From positions 2,852,001 through 2,916,000 of the forward strand of contig NZ_AP025480.1 of assembly GCF_024347435.1 (NCBI RefSeq): a DNA stretch of 64,000 bases, written 5' to 3'. The translations under genes were made by a program, and so were the position numbers. The notes below the pieces were generated by a model, which had not been told where the DNA came from, made no database searches, and saw nothing but the letters and a program-made list of their open reading frames with translations. Origin of the DNA: Vibrio cyclitrophicus (GTDB lineage: Bacteria; Pseudomonadota; Gammaproteobacteria; Enterobacterales; Vibrionaceae). This document shows positions 1 to 9,364 of the stretch, in pieces (within the stretch, counting starts at the first letter, position 1; every line of letters begins with the position of its first letter).

Positions 1-1
1 G

Positions 2-67
2 TTATTTACTGAGCAGAAGAAAGAAATTATTGATGCTCCGGATGTCGTTACAGCAAAAGCATCGTAA
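2..67 (+). CDS. C-terminal end of an upstream gene, possibly zapG (yhcB)
   Basis: An open frame enters from the left edge and ends at TAA 65-67, giving a 21-residue charged tail that finishes in DVVTAKAS. Too little remains to recognise the family from sequence. In enterics and vibrios the gene directly upstream of degQ is usually zapG/yhcB (DUF1043, an inner membrane coiled-coil protein linked to division and envelope growth), so identity is inferred from position only. Confidence 0.4.
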   Translation, partial: LFTEQKKEIIDAPDVVTAKAS

Positions 68-84
68 ACATTTAATACTTCTGT

Positions 85-111
85 GAACTTTACAAAGGTT
101 TTTGAGTCATA
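85..111 (+). promoter_or_regulatory. Sigma-E-like promoter upstream of degQ
   Basis: GAACTT at 85-90 and GTCATA at 106-111 are separated by 15 bases. This resembles the known sigma-E pattern (GGAACTT, about 15-16 bases, TCNNA). It lies about 80 bases before the degQ start. Envelope proteases of the DegP/DegQ group are classic sigma-E targets, and DegS in the next gene is the protease that triggers the sigma-E response. The match is seen in the sequence; its use is inferred. Confidence 0.5.
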
Positions 112-193
112 ACTTTCACTCAGGTCATTTGAAATTTCTCATATCTATAGTAAATATGAGAAGGCTAAGACCTTAACTAGAGAGGAGTTTATG

Positions 194-1549
194 ATGAAAA
201 AACCTTTGCTTGCTTTATCGGTACTGACTTTAAGCTTAAGTTCAATCATCACGCCAATTCAAGCGACAGCCGCACTTCCCCTAAGTGTGGGTAATGAACA
301 ATTACCTAGCCTAGCTCCTATGCTTGAGCAAGTTACCCCCGCTGTGGTTAGTATTGCTGTAGAAGGCAAACAAGTACAACGTCAGCAAATCCCTGAACAA
401 TTCCAATTCTTTTTTGGCCCAGAGCAAACTCGAGAGCGACCGTTCCGAGGTTTGGGGTCGGGTGTCATCATTGACGCTAAAAAAGGCCATATCGTCACCA
501 ACTATCACGTAATTAATGGCGCCGACGATATCAAAGTGAAACTTCATGATGGTCGAGAATATGATGCCGAACTCATCGGTGGCGACCAAATGTCTGATAT
601 TGCGCTTCTGAAATTAGAGGAAGCCAAGAACCTAACCCAGATAAAACTCGCAGACTCAGATCAATTAAGAGTCGGTGATTTTAGCGTGGCTATCGGTAAC
701 CCATTTGGACTCGGGCAAACTGTCACATCAGGTATCGTATCGGCCCTAGGAAGAAGCGGCTTAAACCTTGAGAACTTTGAAAACTTCATTCAAACCGATG
801 CCGCGATCAATAGTGGTAACTCTGGTGGCGCGCTAGTCAACCTTAACGGTGAACTGATTGGTATCAACACCGCCATTCTTGGCCCTAACGGAGGCAATGT
901 CGGTATCGGTTTTGCCATCCCGTCTAATATGATGAAAAACCTGACAGAACAGATTCTCGATTTCGGTGAAGTGAAGCGCGGTATGTTGGGAGTTCAAGGT
1001 GGAGAAGTGACCTCTGAATTAGCAGAGGCGCTCGGTTATGAATCAAGTAAAGGTGCGTTTGTTAGCCAAATTGTACCAGACAGCGCAGCAGATAAAGCAG
1101 GCCTGAAAGCGGGTGATATAATTACCTCTATCAATGGTAAACGCATTGATACCTTCAGCGAATTAAGAGCCAAAGTGGCCACTCTCGGTGCAGGTAAGCA
1201 AATTGAGCTTGGAATCGTTCGTGACGGAAAAAGCAAAACCTTTGATGTCACGTTAGGCGAATCAACCAATAACAAAACACAAGCTGAAAAGCTCCATGAA
1301 GGACTTGCGGGTGCTGAGTTGACCAACACTAACGATAGCGATGCAGCTACAGGAGTGAAGGTATCAAATGTGGCTAAAGGCTCACCAGCAGAAGCCTACC
1401 AGCTTCTGAAAGATGACATCATCATCGGCGTAAACCGCCAAACGGTTAAGAACCTTGCACAGTTCAGAGATATTTTAGAGAAACAACCTGGCGTATTGGC
1501 ATTGAATATCCAACGAGGAAATAGAACTATCTACCTAGTCATTCGTTAA
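194..1549 (+). CDS. degQ: Periplasmic serine endoprotease DegQ (HtrA family)
   Basis: HtrA-family periplasmic protease and chaperone that degrades misfolded envelope proteins. A Sec signal peptide occupies about residues 1-27. The trypsin-like domain carries the triad His105 (in NYHV), Asp135 (in SDIALL) and Ser210 (in GNSGGAL), followed by two PDZ domains. Length (451 aa) matches DegQ (about 455). Two in-frame ATGs lie at 191 and 194; the Shine-Dalgarno at 181-187 is well spaced only for 194. It lies directly upstream of degS, as in E. coli. Many vibrios have this single DegP/DegQ-type protease, so it may do both jobs. A sigma-E-like promoter precedes it. Confidence 0.95.
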   Translation: MKKPLLALSVLTLSLSSIITPIQATAALPLSVGNEQLPSLAPMLEQVTPAVVSIAVEGKQVQRQQIPEQFQFFFGPEQTRERPFRGLGSGVIIDAKKGHIVTNYHVINGADDIKVKLHDGREYDAELIGGDQMSDIALLKLEEAKNLTQIKLADSDQLRVGDFSVAIGNPFGLGQTVTSGIVSALGRSGLNLENFENFIQTDAAINSGNSGGALVNLNGELIGINTAILGPNGGNVGIGFAIPSNMMKNLTEQILDFGEVKRGMLGVQGGEVTSELAEALGYESSKGAFVSQIVPDSAADKAGLKAGDIITSINGKRIDTFSELRAKVATLGAGKQIELGIVRDGKSKTFDVTLGESTNNKTQAEKLHEGLAGAELTNTNDSDAATGVKVSNVAKGSPAEAYQLLKDDIIIGVNRQTVKNLAQFRDILEKQPGVLALNIQRGNRTIYLVIR

Positions 1550-1567
1550 TAATTTGTCAGTATAACC

Positions 1568-1618
1568 AAAGGGAGGCCGCATAAGTTTGCTTGAAACTTA
1601 CTCAGTCTCCCTTTTCTT
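1568..1618 (+). terminator. Intrinsic terminator between degQ and degS
   Basis: AAAGGGAG (1568-1575) pairs with CTCCCTTT (1607-1614). An inner stem TAAGTTT (1582-1588) pairs with AAACTTA (1594-1600). A T-rich run follows. It should end the degQ transcript, so degS probably has its own promoter in the 85 bases before its start. Confidence 0.75.
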
Positions 1619-1704
1619 TAGATGAATCAAAATGCTATGCTTCACTTGTAATTAAGCCATCCATTCGCTGATGGCTTCGTACCTTACTTGTTGAAGAGGG
1701 AAAC

Positions 1705-2769
1705 ATGCTGTCCTTTCTATTTCGTTCTATTTCCCTTGGACTTGTTTCAGCGGCGCTTATTCTTCTCGCATTTCCGAGTTTAAGATCAGGCATTGTTTCT
1801 GACGTCACCACCCCTAAAGTGGATAATATCGCCTCTCTTCAGATTTCATTTAACCAAGCAGTACGCCGTGCAGCACCTGCTGTTGTGAATATCTATAGCC
1901 GTAAATACGCAGAGAGCGATCGCAACAAACTGCTGACTCAAGGCTTAGGGTCAGGAGTCATTGTCAGCGAAAAAGGCTACATCATTACCAACTTCCACGT
2001 TGTAGCTCAAGCTGACCAAATTGTAGTAGCACTTCAAGATGGACGAGTCGCTGCCGCGCAATTAGTCGGTTCTGATAAACGCACCGATATCGCAATACTT
2101 AGAGTCAGTGGTGACAACCTACCCGTGATTCCACTCAATCCAAGTTACAAGGCCAATGTCGGTGATGTGGTTCTGGCGATCGGTAACCCATACAACCTAG
2201 GTCAAACGACCACTTTTGGCATTATCTCAGCTACGGGCCGATCTTCGATCAGTGCTGACGGCCATCAAGCCTTTATCCAAACCGATGCTGCGATCAATGA
2301 AGGTAACTCAGGGGGAGCACTCGTCAACTCACAAGGCGAACTAGTCGGTATCAATACCGCGTCTTTCCAGCAAGCCACAGACATGGAAACCTACGGGATT
2401 TCATTTGCTATCCCCTACCCACTGGCCAATAAAATCATGGAAAAGATCATTGCAGATGGTCGTGTAATTCGTGGCTACATTGGTATTGACGGGCAAGACA
2501 TCAACTCAGTAACGTCACGCTTACTTGGCAATAAGAACATTGGTGGCATTGTCGTATTAGGCATTGACCCGAACGGCCCTGCAGCAGATGCTGGTTTTGA
2601 AGCACAAGATATAATTATCAGTATCAATAATACCCAAATTAACGGGAGACAGAGCGTGATGGATATTGTTACTGATCTTCGACCGGGTACGGTGATTGAG
2701 GTTGGTATATTGCGCCAAGGAGAGAACAAAACTCTCAAGGTTACGATAGCGGAAGATACTCGCTTGTAG
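1705..2769 (+). CDS. degS: Inner membrane serine protease DegS (sigma-E activation)
   Basis: Membrane-anchored HtrA protease that senses unfolded outer membrane proteins and makes the first cut in RseA, releasing sigma-E. The N-terminal hydrophobic segment (about residues 4-24) is an uncleaved anchor. The triad is His98 (NFHVV), Asp128 (TDIAIL) and Ser202 (GNSGGAL), followed by one PDZ domain (about 255-345). At 354 aa with one PDZ it is DegS rather than DegQ. It is followed by the terminator interrupted by IS copy 1 and converges on parC. Confidence 0.96.
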   Translation: MLSFLFRSISLGLVSAALILLAFPSLRSGIVSDVTTPKVDNIASLQISFNQAVRRAAPAVVNIYSRKYAESDRNKLLTQGLGSGVIVSEKGYIITNFHVVAQADQIVVALQDGRVAAAQLVGSDKRTDIAILRVSGDNLPVIPLNPSYKANVGDVVLAIGNPYNLGQTTTFGIISATGRSSISADGHQAFIQTDAAINEGNSGGALVNSQGELVGINTASFQQATDMETYGISFAIPYPLANKIMEKIIADGRVIRGYIGIDGQDINSVTSRLLGNKNIGGIVVLGIDPNGPAADAGFEAQDIIISINNTQINGRQSVMDIVTDLRPGTVIEVGILRQGENKTLKVTIAEDTRL

Positions 2770-2830
2770 AGCGAATCATGGCGCTAGATTCAAACCACTA
2801 AAGTACGCATAGAAAAGAACATAGATACAA

Positions 2831-2849
2831 AAAACCCAGCTCTCAGGCT
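2831..2849 (+). terminator. Left part of the degS/parC terminator split by IS copy 1, with left target duplication
   Basis: AAAACCCAGC (2831-2840) is the left arm of an intrinsic terminator; its partner GCTGGGTTTT lies at 4300-4309 on the far side of the IS. The last 11 bases (2839-2849, GCTCTCAGGCT) are the left target duplication. Removing the IS and one duplication restores a 10-bp stem, a 6-base loop TCTCAG and T-tracts on both strands, placed between the convergent genes degS and parC. Confidence 0.85.
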
Positions 2850-2858
2850 CAACACCTA

Positions 2859-4196
2859 TCATTTAAGGTGTTTAGATCGCACAGTGTAGCGAGTCTTACT
2901 AAAACGAACGGTCCTATCTTTGGGCCGTTTTTGTTTTTCGGGCAAAATATAACGTTTCACTCGCTCTCTCATAGCTCGCAGCTTTTTGGGAACCGAACCT
3001 GGGGAGGCGATAGCACACCACATTAGCTCATCTTGAATATCTCGAAGTGCCATCGTAAAGCTTATCCTAAGTGGTGAGACTTCAGCCTCTTTTGCTATTC
3101 GGCTAATCTCCAGACGGATTAAGTTATACGCGATAAGGATACCCCATATCTCTTGCTTTACACCCTCTACAGATTGACTGCGGAGCAGAATTTCATCTTC
3201 AAGCATGTCATGCTTAATCTCGCCATAACTATTCTCGATTTCCCACCTTTCGAAGTACACGTCTAATAATGATTTTAAACTGTATTTGCTATCTGTTAGA
3301 GAAGTCAGCAGCCCTTGTATATGATTGGGTTGTTGTTCACCATCATCGGGGTATAGAGCCAGCCGAGCTTTCCACGTTTCCGGGAGGCTCGGGTCTTGCT
3401 TTCTAGCTTGTGGAGAGACTTTCATCTCTACAATCAGATCTCGCCCATCATCATCGAGTTGCTCGATGATTTTATATTTCACATTCGACTTTATTGGCGT
3501 CATCCAGTGGCTTGTTCCATGTTCTTGTTGCCAGTTAAGCATAAGCTCTGCGCTCAGGTAGCAACGGTCAAAAATGGTCAATGAATTCGGGACAGCTGAT
3601 GAAATTAAATCTTTTGCATAGCTAATTTCACCTTTAGAACTTTCCCCAAAAGCCACATCATGAATAAGCCGACTCCGTAGTGATGTGAGTGCGCACATTC
3701 GAACGATTGGATATTCAGTGTGCCTGTCTTTCCGGTAGTAAACATATTGATAATGCTCAGCTAAGCTTGGGTTATCGTGAGTTCTAAACTGTGTGCCATC
3801 AATTGAAAATAGGCTCAAACCATTCCATTTATCACCCGCATCTTCCGACTGTGTCCAGTGCTTTGCTGTAATTGAGAATAATGACTCTAAAGGTTTAGCG
3901 GTGAGGCGTTTTCTTGCCTGAGGAATTGCACTAGGTGCAATCGTTTCACCCAATGAATTAGACAATTTGAGGTCGAGTTTATCGAGTACATCAGTAATTG
4001 GTCTATCTCGGTATAGACCAATACCAACGACTAACCATACAACAAGTTCGGCAGGTAACTTTCTACGGCGCATACTCGCTTTGTTCGTTTCAGATAAAGC
4101 TTGGTTTATCCAATCTAGCGGAAGGTCTTTTTGGAACAAAGAAAGAGATTCTGGATTAGCAAAATCGTCAACATCGATTAACCAGTGTGACAACAT
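2859..4196 (-). CDS. IS4-family DDE transposase (copy 1)
   Basis: 445-residue transposase. The N-terminal part resembles the IS4 N-terminal domain and is followed by a DDE core: Asp133 (in SIDGTQ), Asp210 (in FDRCY) and Glu321 within a perfect YREK signature (Y314, R317, E321, K328), the hallmark of the IS4 family. Intact, so probably active. It differs from copy 2 at residue 46 (Lys here, Glu there) and 53 (Val here, Ala there). Its Shine-Dalgarno lies in the 3' arm of a hairpin (4202-4233), which should restrict translation from read-through RNA coming from parC. Confidence 0.95.
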   Translation of the reverse strand: MLSHWLIDVDDFANPESLSLFQKDLPLDWINQALSETNKASMRRRKLPAELVVWLVVGIGLYRDRPITDVLDKLDLKLSNSLGETIAPSAIPQARKRLTAKPLESLFSITAKHWTQSEDAGDKWNGLSLFSIDGTQFRTHDNPSLAEHYQYVYYRKDRHTEYPIVRMCALTSLRSRLIHDVAFGESSKGEISYAKDLISSAVPNSLTIFDRCYLSAELMLNWQQEHGTSHWMTPIKSNVKYKIIEQLDDDGRDLIVEMKVSPQARKQDPSLPETWKARLALYPDDGEQQPNHIQGLLTSLTDSKYSLKSLLDVYFERWEIENSYGEIKHDMLEDEILLRSQSVEGVKQEIWGILIAYNLIRLEISRIAKEAEVSPLRISFTMALRDIQDELMWCAIASPGSVPKKLRAMRERVKRYILPEKQKRPKDRTVRFSKTRYTVRSKHLK

Positions 4197-4233
4197 AAAA
4201 AAATACCCTTAAACAAAAGTGCTTAAGGGTATT
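4197..4233 (-). terminator. IS-internal terminator-like hairpin over the transposase ribosome site (copy 1)
   Basis: AATACCCTTAA (4202-4212) pairs with TTAAGGGTATT (4223-4233). On the minus strand it is followed by a run of T that abuts the transposase ATG. The only Shine-Dalgarno-like bases (AAGGG) lie inside the 3' arm. It can stop transcripts arriving from parC and mask the start site when both arms are transcribed. Confidence 0.7.
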
Positions 4234-4291
4234 GTTAACCATCTGTAGGATCTTTCAACTGATCAGGAAAATGCTTAAATGATCAGTGTTA

Positions 4292-4314
4292 GCTCTCAGG
4301 CTGGGTTTTCTTTT
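4292..4314 (+). terminator. Right part of the degS/parC terminator split by IS copy 1, with right target duplication
   Basis: Positions 4292-4302 repeat the 11-bp duplication GCTCTCAGGCT. The arm GCTGGGTTTT (4300-4309) matches the left arm at 2831-2840, and a C/T-rich run (4306-4314) follows. See the left part. Confidence 0.85.
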
Positions 4315-4345
4315 ATCTAGTCACGAGAACCTAGAACAAACGTCT

Positions 4346-6604
4346 TTATGATTCGCTAGGAGCTTCGATATCGATGCGAGTCACTCGCTGTAGACCTCTT
4401 GGCAGCAACCCTCCACGACGGCCACGCTCACCACGGAAGTTTTCAAGATCTGCAGGTTTCAAGCCAAGCTTACGTTTACCCGCGTAGATAGTTAGCGTTG
4501 CATTCTCAGGGATAGCCATTAAATGCGAGACAAACTCTTCACGCTCTTTTGCTTTCGCAGAAGGAATGTTGATGATCTTGTTACCCTTACCTTTACTCAA
4601 CTGAGGTAGGTCTTTAATCGGGAACAACAACATGCGGCCTTGATTAGTAATCGCCAGAATCTGGTTAGTATCCAAGTCAGCAATCGGGCTTGGCAACATC
4701 ACTTCAGAAGCTTGTGGCAAGTTAACTAACGCTTTACCACTCTTGTTCTTAGACAATAAATCACTGCCTTTACAAACAAAACCGTACCCAGCATCAGAAC
4801 CCACTAACCATAGCTGCTCATTCTCTCCCATCACCACTTGGCGAATCGAAGTGCCAGGGCTGACGTTCAGGCGACCTGTAATAGGCTCACCTTGGCTTCG
4901 AGCCGACGGTAATGAATGAGACTCAAGGGAGTAACTTCGACCATCACTGCCCAGGAATACCGCTTGTTGGTTACTCTTACCCTTAGCGCTCGCCAAGAAT
5001 TTATCACCAGATTTGTAGTTCAAGCCTTCGGCATCAACTTCATGCCCTTTAGCATGACGAATCCAACCTTTCTCAGACAACACAACCGTGATTGGCTCGC
5101 TTGGTACTAAGTCGCGTTCTGTTAGCGCTTTCGCTTCAGCACGTTCAATCAACGGAGAACGACGATCATCGCCGTATTTATCCGCATCTGCTTGGATCTC
5201 TTTTTTGATTAGTGTATTCAAGCGACGCTCTGAACCAAGTAGCTTCTCAAGCTTTTCACGTTCAGCTTCAAGCTCTTCTTGTTCAGCTCGAATCTTAAAC
5301 TCTTCTAACTTAGCTAAGTTACGAAGTTTAATATCAAGAATCGCATTGGCTTGAATTTCAGAAATATTGAAACGGCTCATCAATACAGGACATGGTTCGT
5401 CTTCTGTACGAATGATCTCAATGACTTCATCGATATTAAGATAAGCAGCAAGCAAACCTTCTAAGATGTGCAAACGTGCCAGTACTTTATCTAAACGGTA
5501 CTGAAGACGGCGGCGAACCGTTGTACGGCGGAACTCAATCCACTCTTTCAGAATTTGAACCAGGCCTTTAACTTGAGGGCGACTGTCTAAACCAATCATG
5601 TTCAAGTTAACGCGGAAGTTCTTCTCTAGATCCGTCGAAGCGAACAAGTGACTCATCAGTTGATCACAGTCGATACGGTTCGAACGAGGAACCACGACGA
5701 TACGCGTTGGGTTCTCGTGATCAGATTCATCACGCAAGTCGTCAACCATTGGCAGCTTCTTAGCGCGCATCTGGTTAGCAATTTGCTCAAGTAACTTAGC
5801 ACCTGACACTTGATGAGGAAGAGCCGTGATAACAATATCAGAGCCTTCCTTGTGCCAAACCGCGCGCATCTTAATGCTGCCACGTCCAGTGCGATAGATC
5901 TTTTCGATGTCCGACTTTGGCGAAATAATTTCAGCCTCTGTCGGGTAATCAGGGCCTTGAATGAAACCCATCACATCAGGAAGCTCTGCTTTCGGCGTGT
6001 CAATCAAATGAATCGCTGCATCCGCCACTTCACGGACATTGTGAGGGGGGATGTCGGTCGCCATACCAACCGCAATACCAGTGATGCCGTTAAGCAGGAT
6101 ATGAGGCAGGCGAGCTGGCAACATTTGAGGCTCTTTCATCGTGCCATCAAAGTTGGGTTGCCAATCAACGGTGCCTTGACCTAGCTCACCTAGAAGAACC
6201 TCAGCAAACTTAGATAATTTCGCTTCGGTATAACGCATTGCAGCGAACGATTTCGGGTCATCCGGAGCACCCCAGTTACCTTGACCATCTACCAATGGAT
6301 AGCGGTAAGAGAAAGGTTGTGCCATCAATACCATCGCTTCGTAACAAGCAGAATCACCGTGTGGGTGATACTTACCTAACACGTCACCAACGGTACGAGC
6401 TGATTTTTTATATTTCGATGCAGCTGATAAGCCGAGTTCTGACATCGCATAGATAATACGACGCTGTACTGGCTTTAAGCCATCACCGATATATGGCAAT
6501 GCACGATCCATGATCACGTACATTGAGTAATTTAAATAGGCGTCTTCAGTGAACTTGCGCATCGGCAGTTGTTCAACACCATCATATGTAATTTCGTTAG
6601 ACAT
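4346..6604 (-). CDS. parC: DNA topoisomerase IV subunit A
   Basis: Breakage-reunion subunit of topoisomerase IV, which decatenates daughter chromosomes with ParE. The active-site tyrosine is Tyr125 in AMRYTEAKL. The quinolone-resistance region ([13 protein letters not shown]) has Ser85 and Glu89, the usual sensitive-type residues. A C-terminal beta-pinwheel region follows about residue 495. 752 aa is normal. It starts 3 bases after the parE stop, so the two are co-transcribed and probably coupled. Its downstream terminator is interrupted by IS copy 1. Confidence 0.98.
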   Translation of the reverse strand: MSNEITYDGVEQLPMRKFTEDAYLNYSMYVIMDRALPYIGDGLKPVQRRIIYAMSELGLSAASKYKKSARTVGDVLGKYHPHGDSACYEAMVLMAQPFSYRYPLVDGQGNWGAPDDPKSFAAMRYTEAKLSKFAEVLLGELGQGTVDWQPNFDGTMKEPQMLPARLPHILLNGITGIAVGMATDIPPHNVREVADAAIHLIDTPKAELPDVMGFIQGPDYPTEAEIISPKSDIEKIYRTGRGSIKMRAVWHKEGSDIVITALPHQVSGAKLLEQIANQMRAKKLPMVDDLRDESDHENPTRIVVVPRSNRIDCDQLMSHLFASTDLEKNFRVNLNMIGLDSRPQVKGLVQILKEWIEFRRTTVRRRLQYRLDKVLARLHILEGLLAAYLNIDEVIEIIRTEDEPCPVLMSRFNISEIQANAILDIKLRNLAKLEEFKIRAEQEELEAEREKLEKLLGSERRLNTLIKKEIQADADKYGDDRRSPLIERAEAKALTERDLVPSEPITVVLSEKGWIRHAKGHEVDAEGLNYKSGDKFLASAKGKSNQQAVFLGSDGRSYSLESHSLPSARSQGEPITGRLNVSPGTSIRQVVMGENEQLWLVGSDAGYGFVCKGSDLLSKNKSGKALVNLPQASEVMLPSPIADLDTNQILAITNQGRMLLFPIKDLPQLSKGKGNKIINIPSAKAKEREEFVSHLMAIPENATLTIYAGKRKLGLKPADLENFRGERGRRGGLLPRGLQRVTRIDIEAPSES

Positions 6605-6607
6605 CCA

Positions 6608-8488
6608 TTATACCTCGGCCATATCACCGTTAGTCTGTAGCCATGTACGGCGATCATCTGCACGCTTCTTACCAAGCAGCATGTCCATCATCTCGTTGGT
6701 TGCTTCGTTATCATCAATCGTTAATTGAACAAGGCGACGAGTGTTTGGATCCATGGTGGTTTCACGCAACTGAAGTGGGTTCATTTCACCCAGACCTTTG
6801 AATCGTTGCACGTTAATCTTGGCTTTCTTCTGCGATAGTCGCTCAAGCACACCATCTTTCTCTGCGTCATCGAGTGCGTAGAACACTTCTTTACCGCAAT
6901 CGATACGATACAGAGGAGGCATTGCCACATAGATATGACCCGCTTCAACCAGAGCATGGAAATGGCGAGTAAACAGTGCACATAGCAGTGTCGCGATATG
7001 AAGACCATCCGAGTCCGCATCGGCAAGGATACAGATCTTACCGTAACGCAGGCCCGACAAGTCATCGTTATCAGGGTCGATACCCAGAGCAACCGAGATA
7101 TCGTGTACTTCTTGTGAAGCCAAGACTTGGTCTGCTGACACTTCCCATGTATTTAGGATTTTACCACGCAGTGGCATTACCGCTTGGAACTCACGATCAC
7201 GAGCTTGCTTAGCAGAACCACCCGCCGAATCCCCTTCCACGAAGAAGATTTCGGTGCGACTTAAATCTTGAACTGAGCAGTCAGTTAATTTACCCGGCAA
7301 CGCTGGGCCAGATGCGATCTTTTTACGAACAACTTTCTTACTCGCGCGCATACGGCGGTGAGCATTGGCAATACAAGCTTCAGCCAATTGCTCTGCCAGT
7401 TGCGGTTTTTCATTCAACCATAGGCTGAAGGCATCTTTTACAACACCAGAAACAAACGCTGCGGTTTGACGAGAAGATAGACGCTCTTTTGTTTGACCAG
7501 CAAACTGCGGATCTTGCATCTTCACCGATAGTACGTATGAACAGCGATCGAAGATGTCATCACCCGTTAGCTTAACGCCACGTGGTAGTAGGTTACGGAA
7601 TTCACAGAACTCACGCATTGCATCAAGCAAACCTTGACGAAGACCATTTACGTGCGTACCACCTTGCTTGGTTGGTACTAAGTTCACGTAACTCTCGGTG
7701 ATCATATCACCGCCTTCTGGCTGCCAAATGATTGCCCAGTTAGCCATTTCCGTTTCCGCAACGAACTCACCAACATATGGGTCTTCAGGCAATAAGGTGT
7801 AACCTTTTACGCCCTCAGCTAGATAGTCTTTTAGACCATCTTCATAGAACCATTTATGCTCTTCACCACCAACTTTATCAACAAAGGTAATTTCTAAACC
7901 AGGGCAAAGTACCGCTTTTGCTCGTAGGTTATTGATAAGACGAAGTGTCGAAAATTTAGAGCTATCGAAATACTTTGGATCCGGCCAGAAATGCACCGTA
8001 GTACCAGTATTGCGGTGACCACAAGTTCCTGTCACTGTCAGGTCAGTAACAGCATGACCACCTTCAAGGGCGATCTCATGCACTTGACCATCACGACGAA
8101 CCGTTACTTCAACACGTTTTGACAGCGCGTTTACGACCGAGATACCTACACCGTGCAAACCACCAGAAAACTTGTAGTTGTTGTTTGAGAATTTACCGCC
8201 AGAGTGGAGCTTAGTTAAAATCAGCTCAACACCTGAGATCCCTTTTTCAGGGTGGATATCAACAGGCATACCACGGCCATCATCGGTAACTTCTAACGAT
8301 TGGTCAGCATGAAGCACAACTTTGATTTTCTTAGCGTGTCCCGCTAATGCTTCATCGACCGAGTTATCAATGACTTCTTGGGCAAGGTGGTTGGGTCTTT
8401 CTGTCTCGGTATACATTCCCGGGCGGTGTCGCACCGGATCGAGACCTTCAAGTACCTCGAGGTCTTTTGCATTATATTGTTCAGTCAT
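6608..8488 (-). CDS. parE: DNA topoisomerase IV subunit B
   Basis: ATPase subunit of topoisomerase IV. It has a GHKL ATPase domain (EVIDNSVDEALAGHA and GGLHGVGISVVN), a transducer, a TOPRIM domain (VEGDSAGGSAKQARDRE and DADSDG) and the C-terminal QRFKGLGEMNP motif. The frame extends to a TTG at 8506, but the ATG at 8488 gives MTEQYNAKDLEVLEG, which aligns with the known E. coli start and gives 626 aa. Neither start has a strong ribosome site. Operon parE-parC. Confidence 0.97.
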   Translation of the reverse strand: MTEQYNAKDLEVLEGLDPVRHRPGMYTETERPNHLAQEVIDNSVDEALAGHAKKIKVVLHADQSLEVTDDGRGMPVDIHPEKGISGVELILTKLHSGGKFSNNNYKFSGGLHGVGISVVNALSKRVEVTVRRDGQVHEIALEGGHAVTDLTVTGTCGHRNTGTTVHFWPDPKYFDSSKFSTLRLINNLRAKAVLCPGLEITFVDKVGGEEHKWFYEDGLKDYLAEGVKGYTLLPEDPYVGEFVAETEMANWAIIWQPEGGDMITESYVNLVPTKQGGTHVNGLRQGLLDAMREFCEFRNLLPRGVKLTGDDIFDRCSYVLSVKMQDPQFAGQTKERLSSRQTAAFVSGVVKDAFSLWLNEKPQLAEQLAEACIANAHRRMRASKKVVRKKIASGPALPGKLTDCSVQDLSRTEIFFVEGDSAGGSAKQARDREFQAVMPLRGKILNTWEVSADQVLASQEVHDISVALGIDPDNDDLSGLRYGKICILADADSDGLHIATLLCALFTRHFHALVEAGHIYVAMPPLYRIDCGKEVFYALDDAEKDGVLERLSQKKAKINVQRFKGLGEMNPLQLRETTMDPNTRRLVQLTIDDNEATNEMMDMLLGKKRADDRRTWLQTNGDMAEV

Positions 8489-8727
8489 AATACGGAGTTT
8501 ACTCAAAAAGTTTGCGTCAGTTCGCTGGCTCTAGTTTCACTAAAGCAGAATCATTACTATGAACCGTCATAGTAGAGCGAATGAGCGAAGTATTGGGGAA
8601 TATAGTCTGGAAGCTGAGTAATGATGTCAAGCTAGTTCAAAAACTAAGACATCAAACTATGATATTTCACCATTGATAGATGAAATAACAGACAAACAAG
8701 AGAAAATTACTCAGTTAATGGAACAGG
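8489..8727. other. yqiA-parE intergenic region with no confident gene
   Basis: 239 bases that should hold the parE promoter. On the plus strand a frame from ATG 8581 gives 31 residues ending at 8676. An overlapping frame, open from 8625 to the TAA at 8745-8747, ends in a lysine/glutamine-rich, coil-like stretch. Joining them would need a -1 shift in the A run at 8639-8643. The last part is antisense to the yqiA 3' end. I do not call a gene. Confidence 0.3.
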
Positions 8728-9333
8728 TTATAAATCTAAAAAAGTAATGATTTGTTGTGGGTAACGCTCAAAATCAACAAAGCTATGATCCCCACCCTTT
8801 TCTATTGTTTGTGTTGCACCTTGGTACTTTTCGACAGCTTGTCGATAATCCAGAACTTCATCTTCCGTTTGCTGAAGTAACCAGAAATCACTCGGCTGAG
8901 AAAGAGCCGGAACCTCTAACGCCTTCAGTTCATCAATATGCTTTGTTTCCAGTACATATCGCTCATGTGTGTATGGGTTTACTTGTTCACCCAAATAGTC
9001 GGCAAGAAGCTCATACGGCTTCACTGCTGGATTTACAACAACCGCTTTAAAACCATAATGACTATTCAGCCATGTTGAAAGATAGCCACCCAATGAGCTA
9101 CCGACCAATGCAATCTGATATTGCTCTTTATATTGTTCCACCAGCTGTTGCAGATGAAGTGCCGCTTGCTGAGGGAAACTCGGCAGTTGAGGAGTGACGA
9201 CTTTAATATCAGCCCGATGCTCCGCACAGTAATTAGCCATCACATTCGCTTTATGAGAACGAGATGAACTGTTAAACCCATGAATATAGAGAAGCAATGA
9301 TGGCTTAGCGACTTGATGATTAGAACCGGACAT
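8728..9333 (-). CDS. yqiA: YqiA-type alpha/beta esterase
   Basis: Small single-domain alpha/beta hydrolase (201 aa) of the YqiA family, cytoplasmic. E. coli YqiA hydrolyses short acyl esters and CoA thioesters; its physiological role is unclear. The oxyanion-hole motif YIHGFNSS and the nucleophile Ser80 in GSSLGG are visible, and a His near the C terminus (GGDHSF) would complete the triad. The frame opens further upstream (9405), but ATG 9333 has a strong GGAGG at ideal spacing and avoids overlap with cpdA. It lies 31 bases after cpdA and upstream of parE, the standard order. Confidence 0.92.
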   Translation of the reverse strand: MSGSNHQVAKPSLLLYIHGFNSSSRSHKANVMANYCAEHRADIKVVTPQLPSFPQQAALHLQQLVEQYKEQYQIALVGSSLGGYLSTWLNSHYGFKAVVVNPAVKPYELLADYLGEQVNPYTHERYVLETKHIDELKALEVPALSQPSDFWLLQQTEDEVLDYRQAVEKYQGATQTIEKGGDHSFVDFERYPQQIITFLDL

Positions 9334-9364
9334 TAATAGCCTCCTACAACAATAATCACTAACA

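Larger units (their letters stand above)
2850..4291 (-). mobile_element. IS4-family insertion sequence, copy 1 (1442 bp)
   Basis: Complete element with imperfect terminal inverted repeats (outer bases AACAC, then C/T differences, then ATCATTTAAG at both ends) and an 11-bp direct duplication GCTCTCAGGCT on each side (2839-2849 and 4292-4302). It holds one transposase gene on the minus strand. It is the same length as copy 2 at 12964-14405, in inverted orientation, with only about five base differences noticed by eye. Recent movement is implied by the near identity and intact duplications. Confidence 0.95.
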
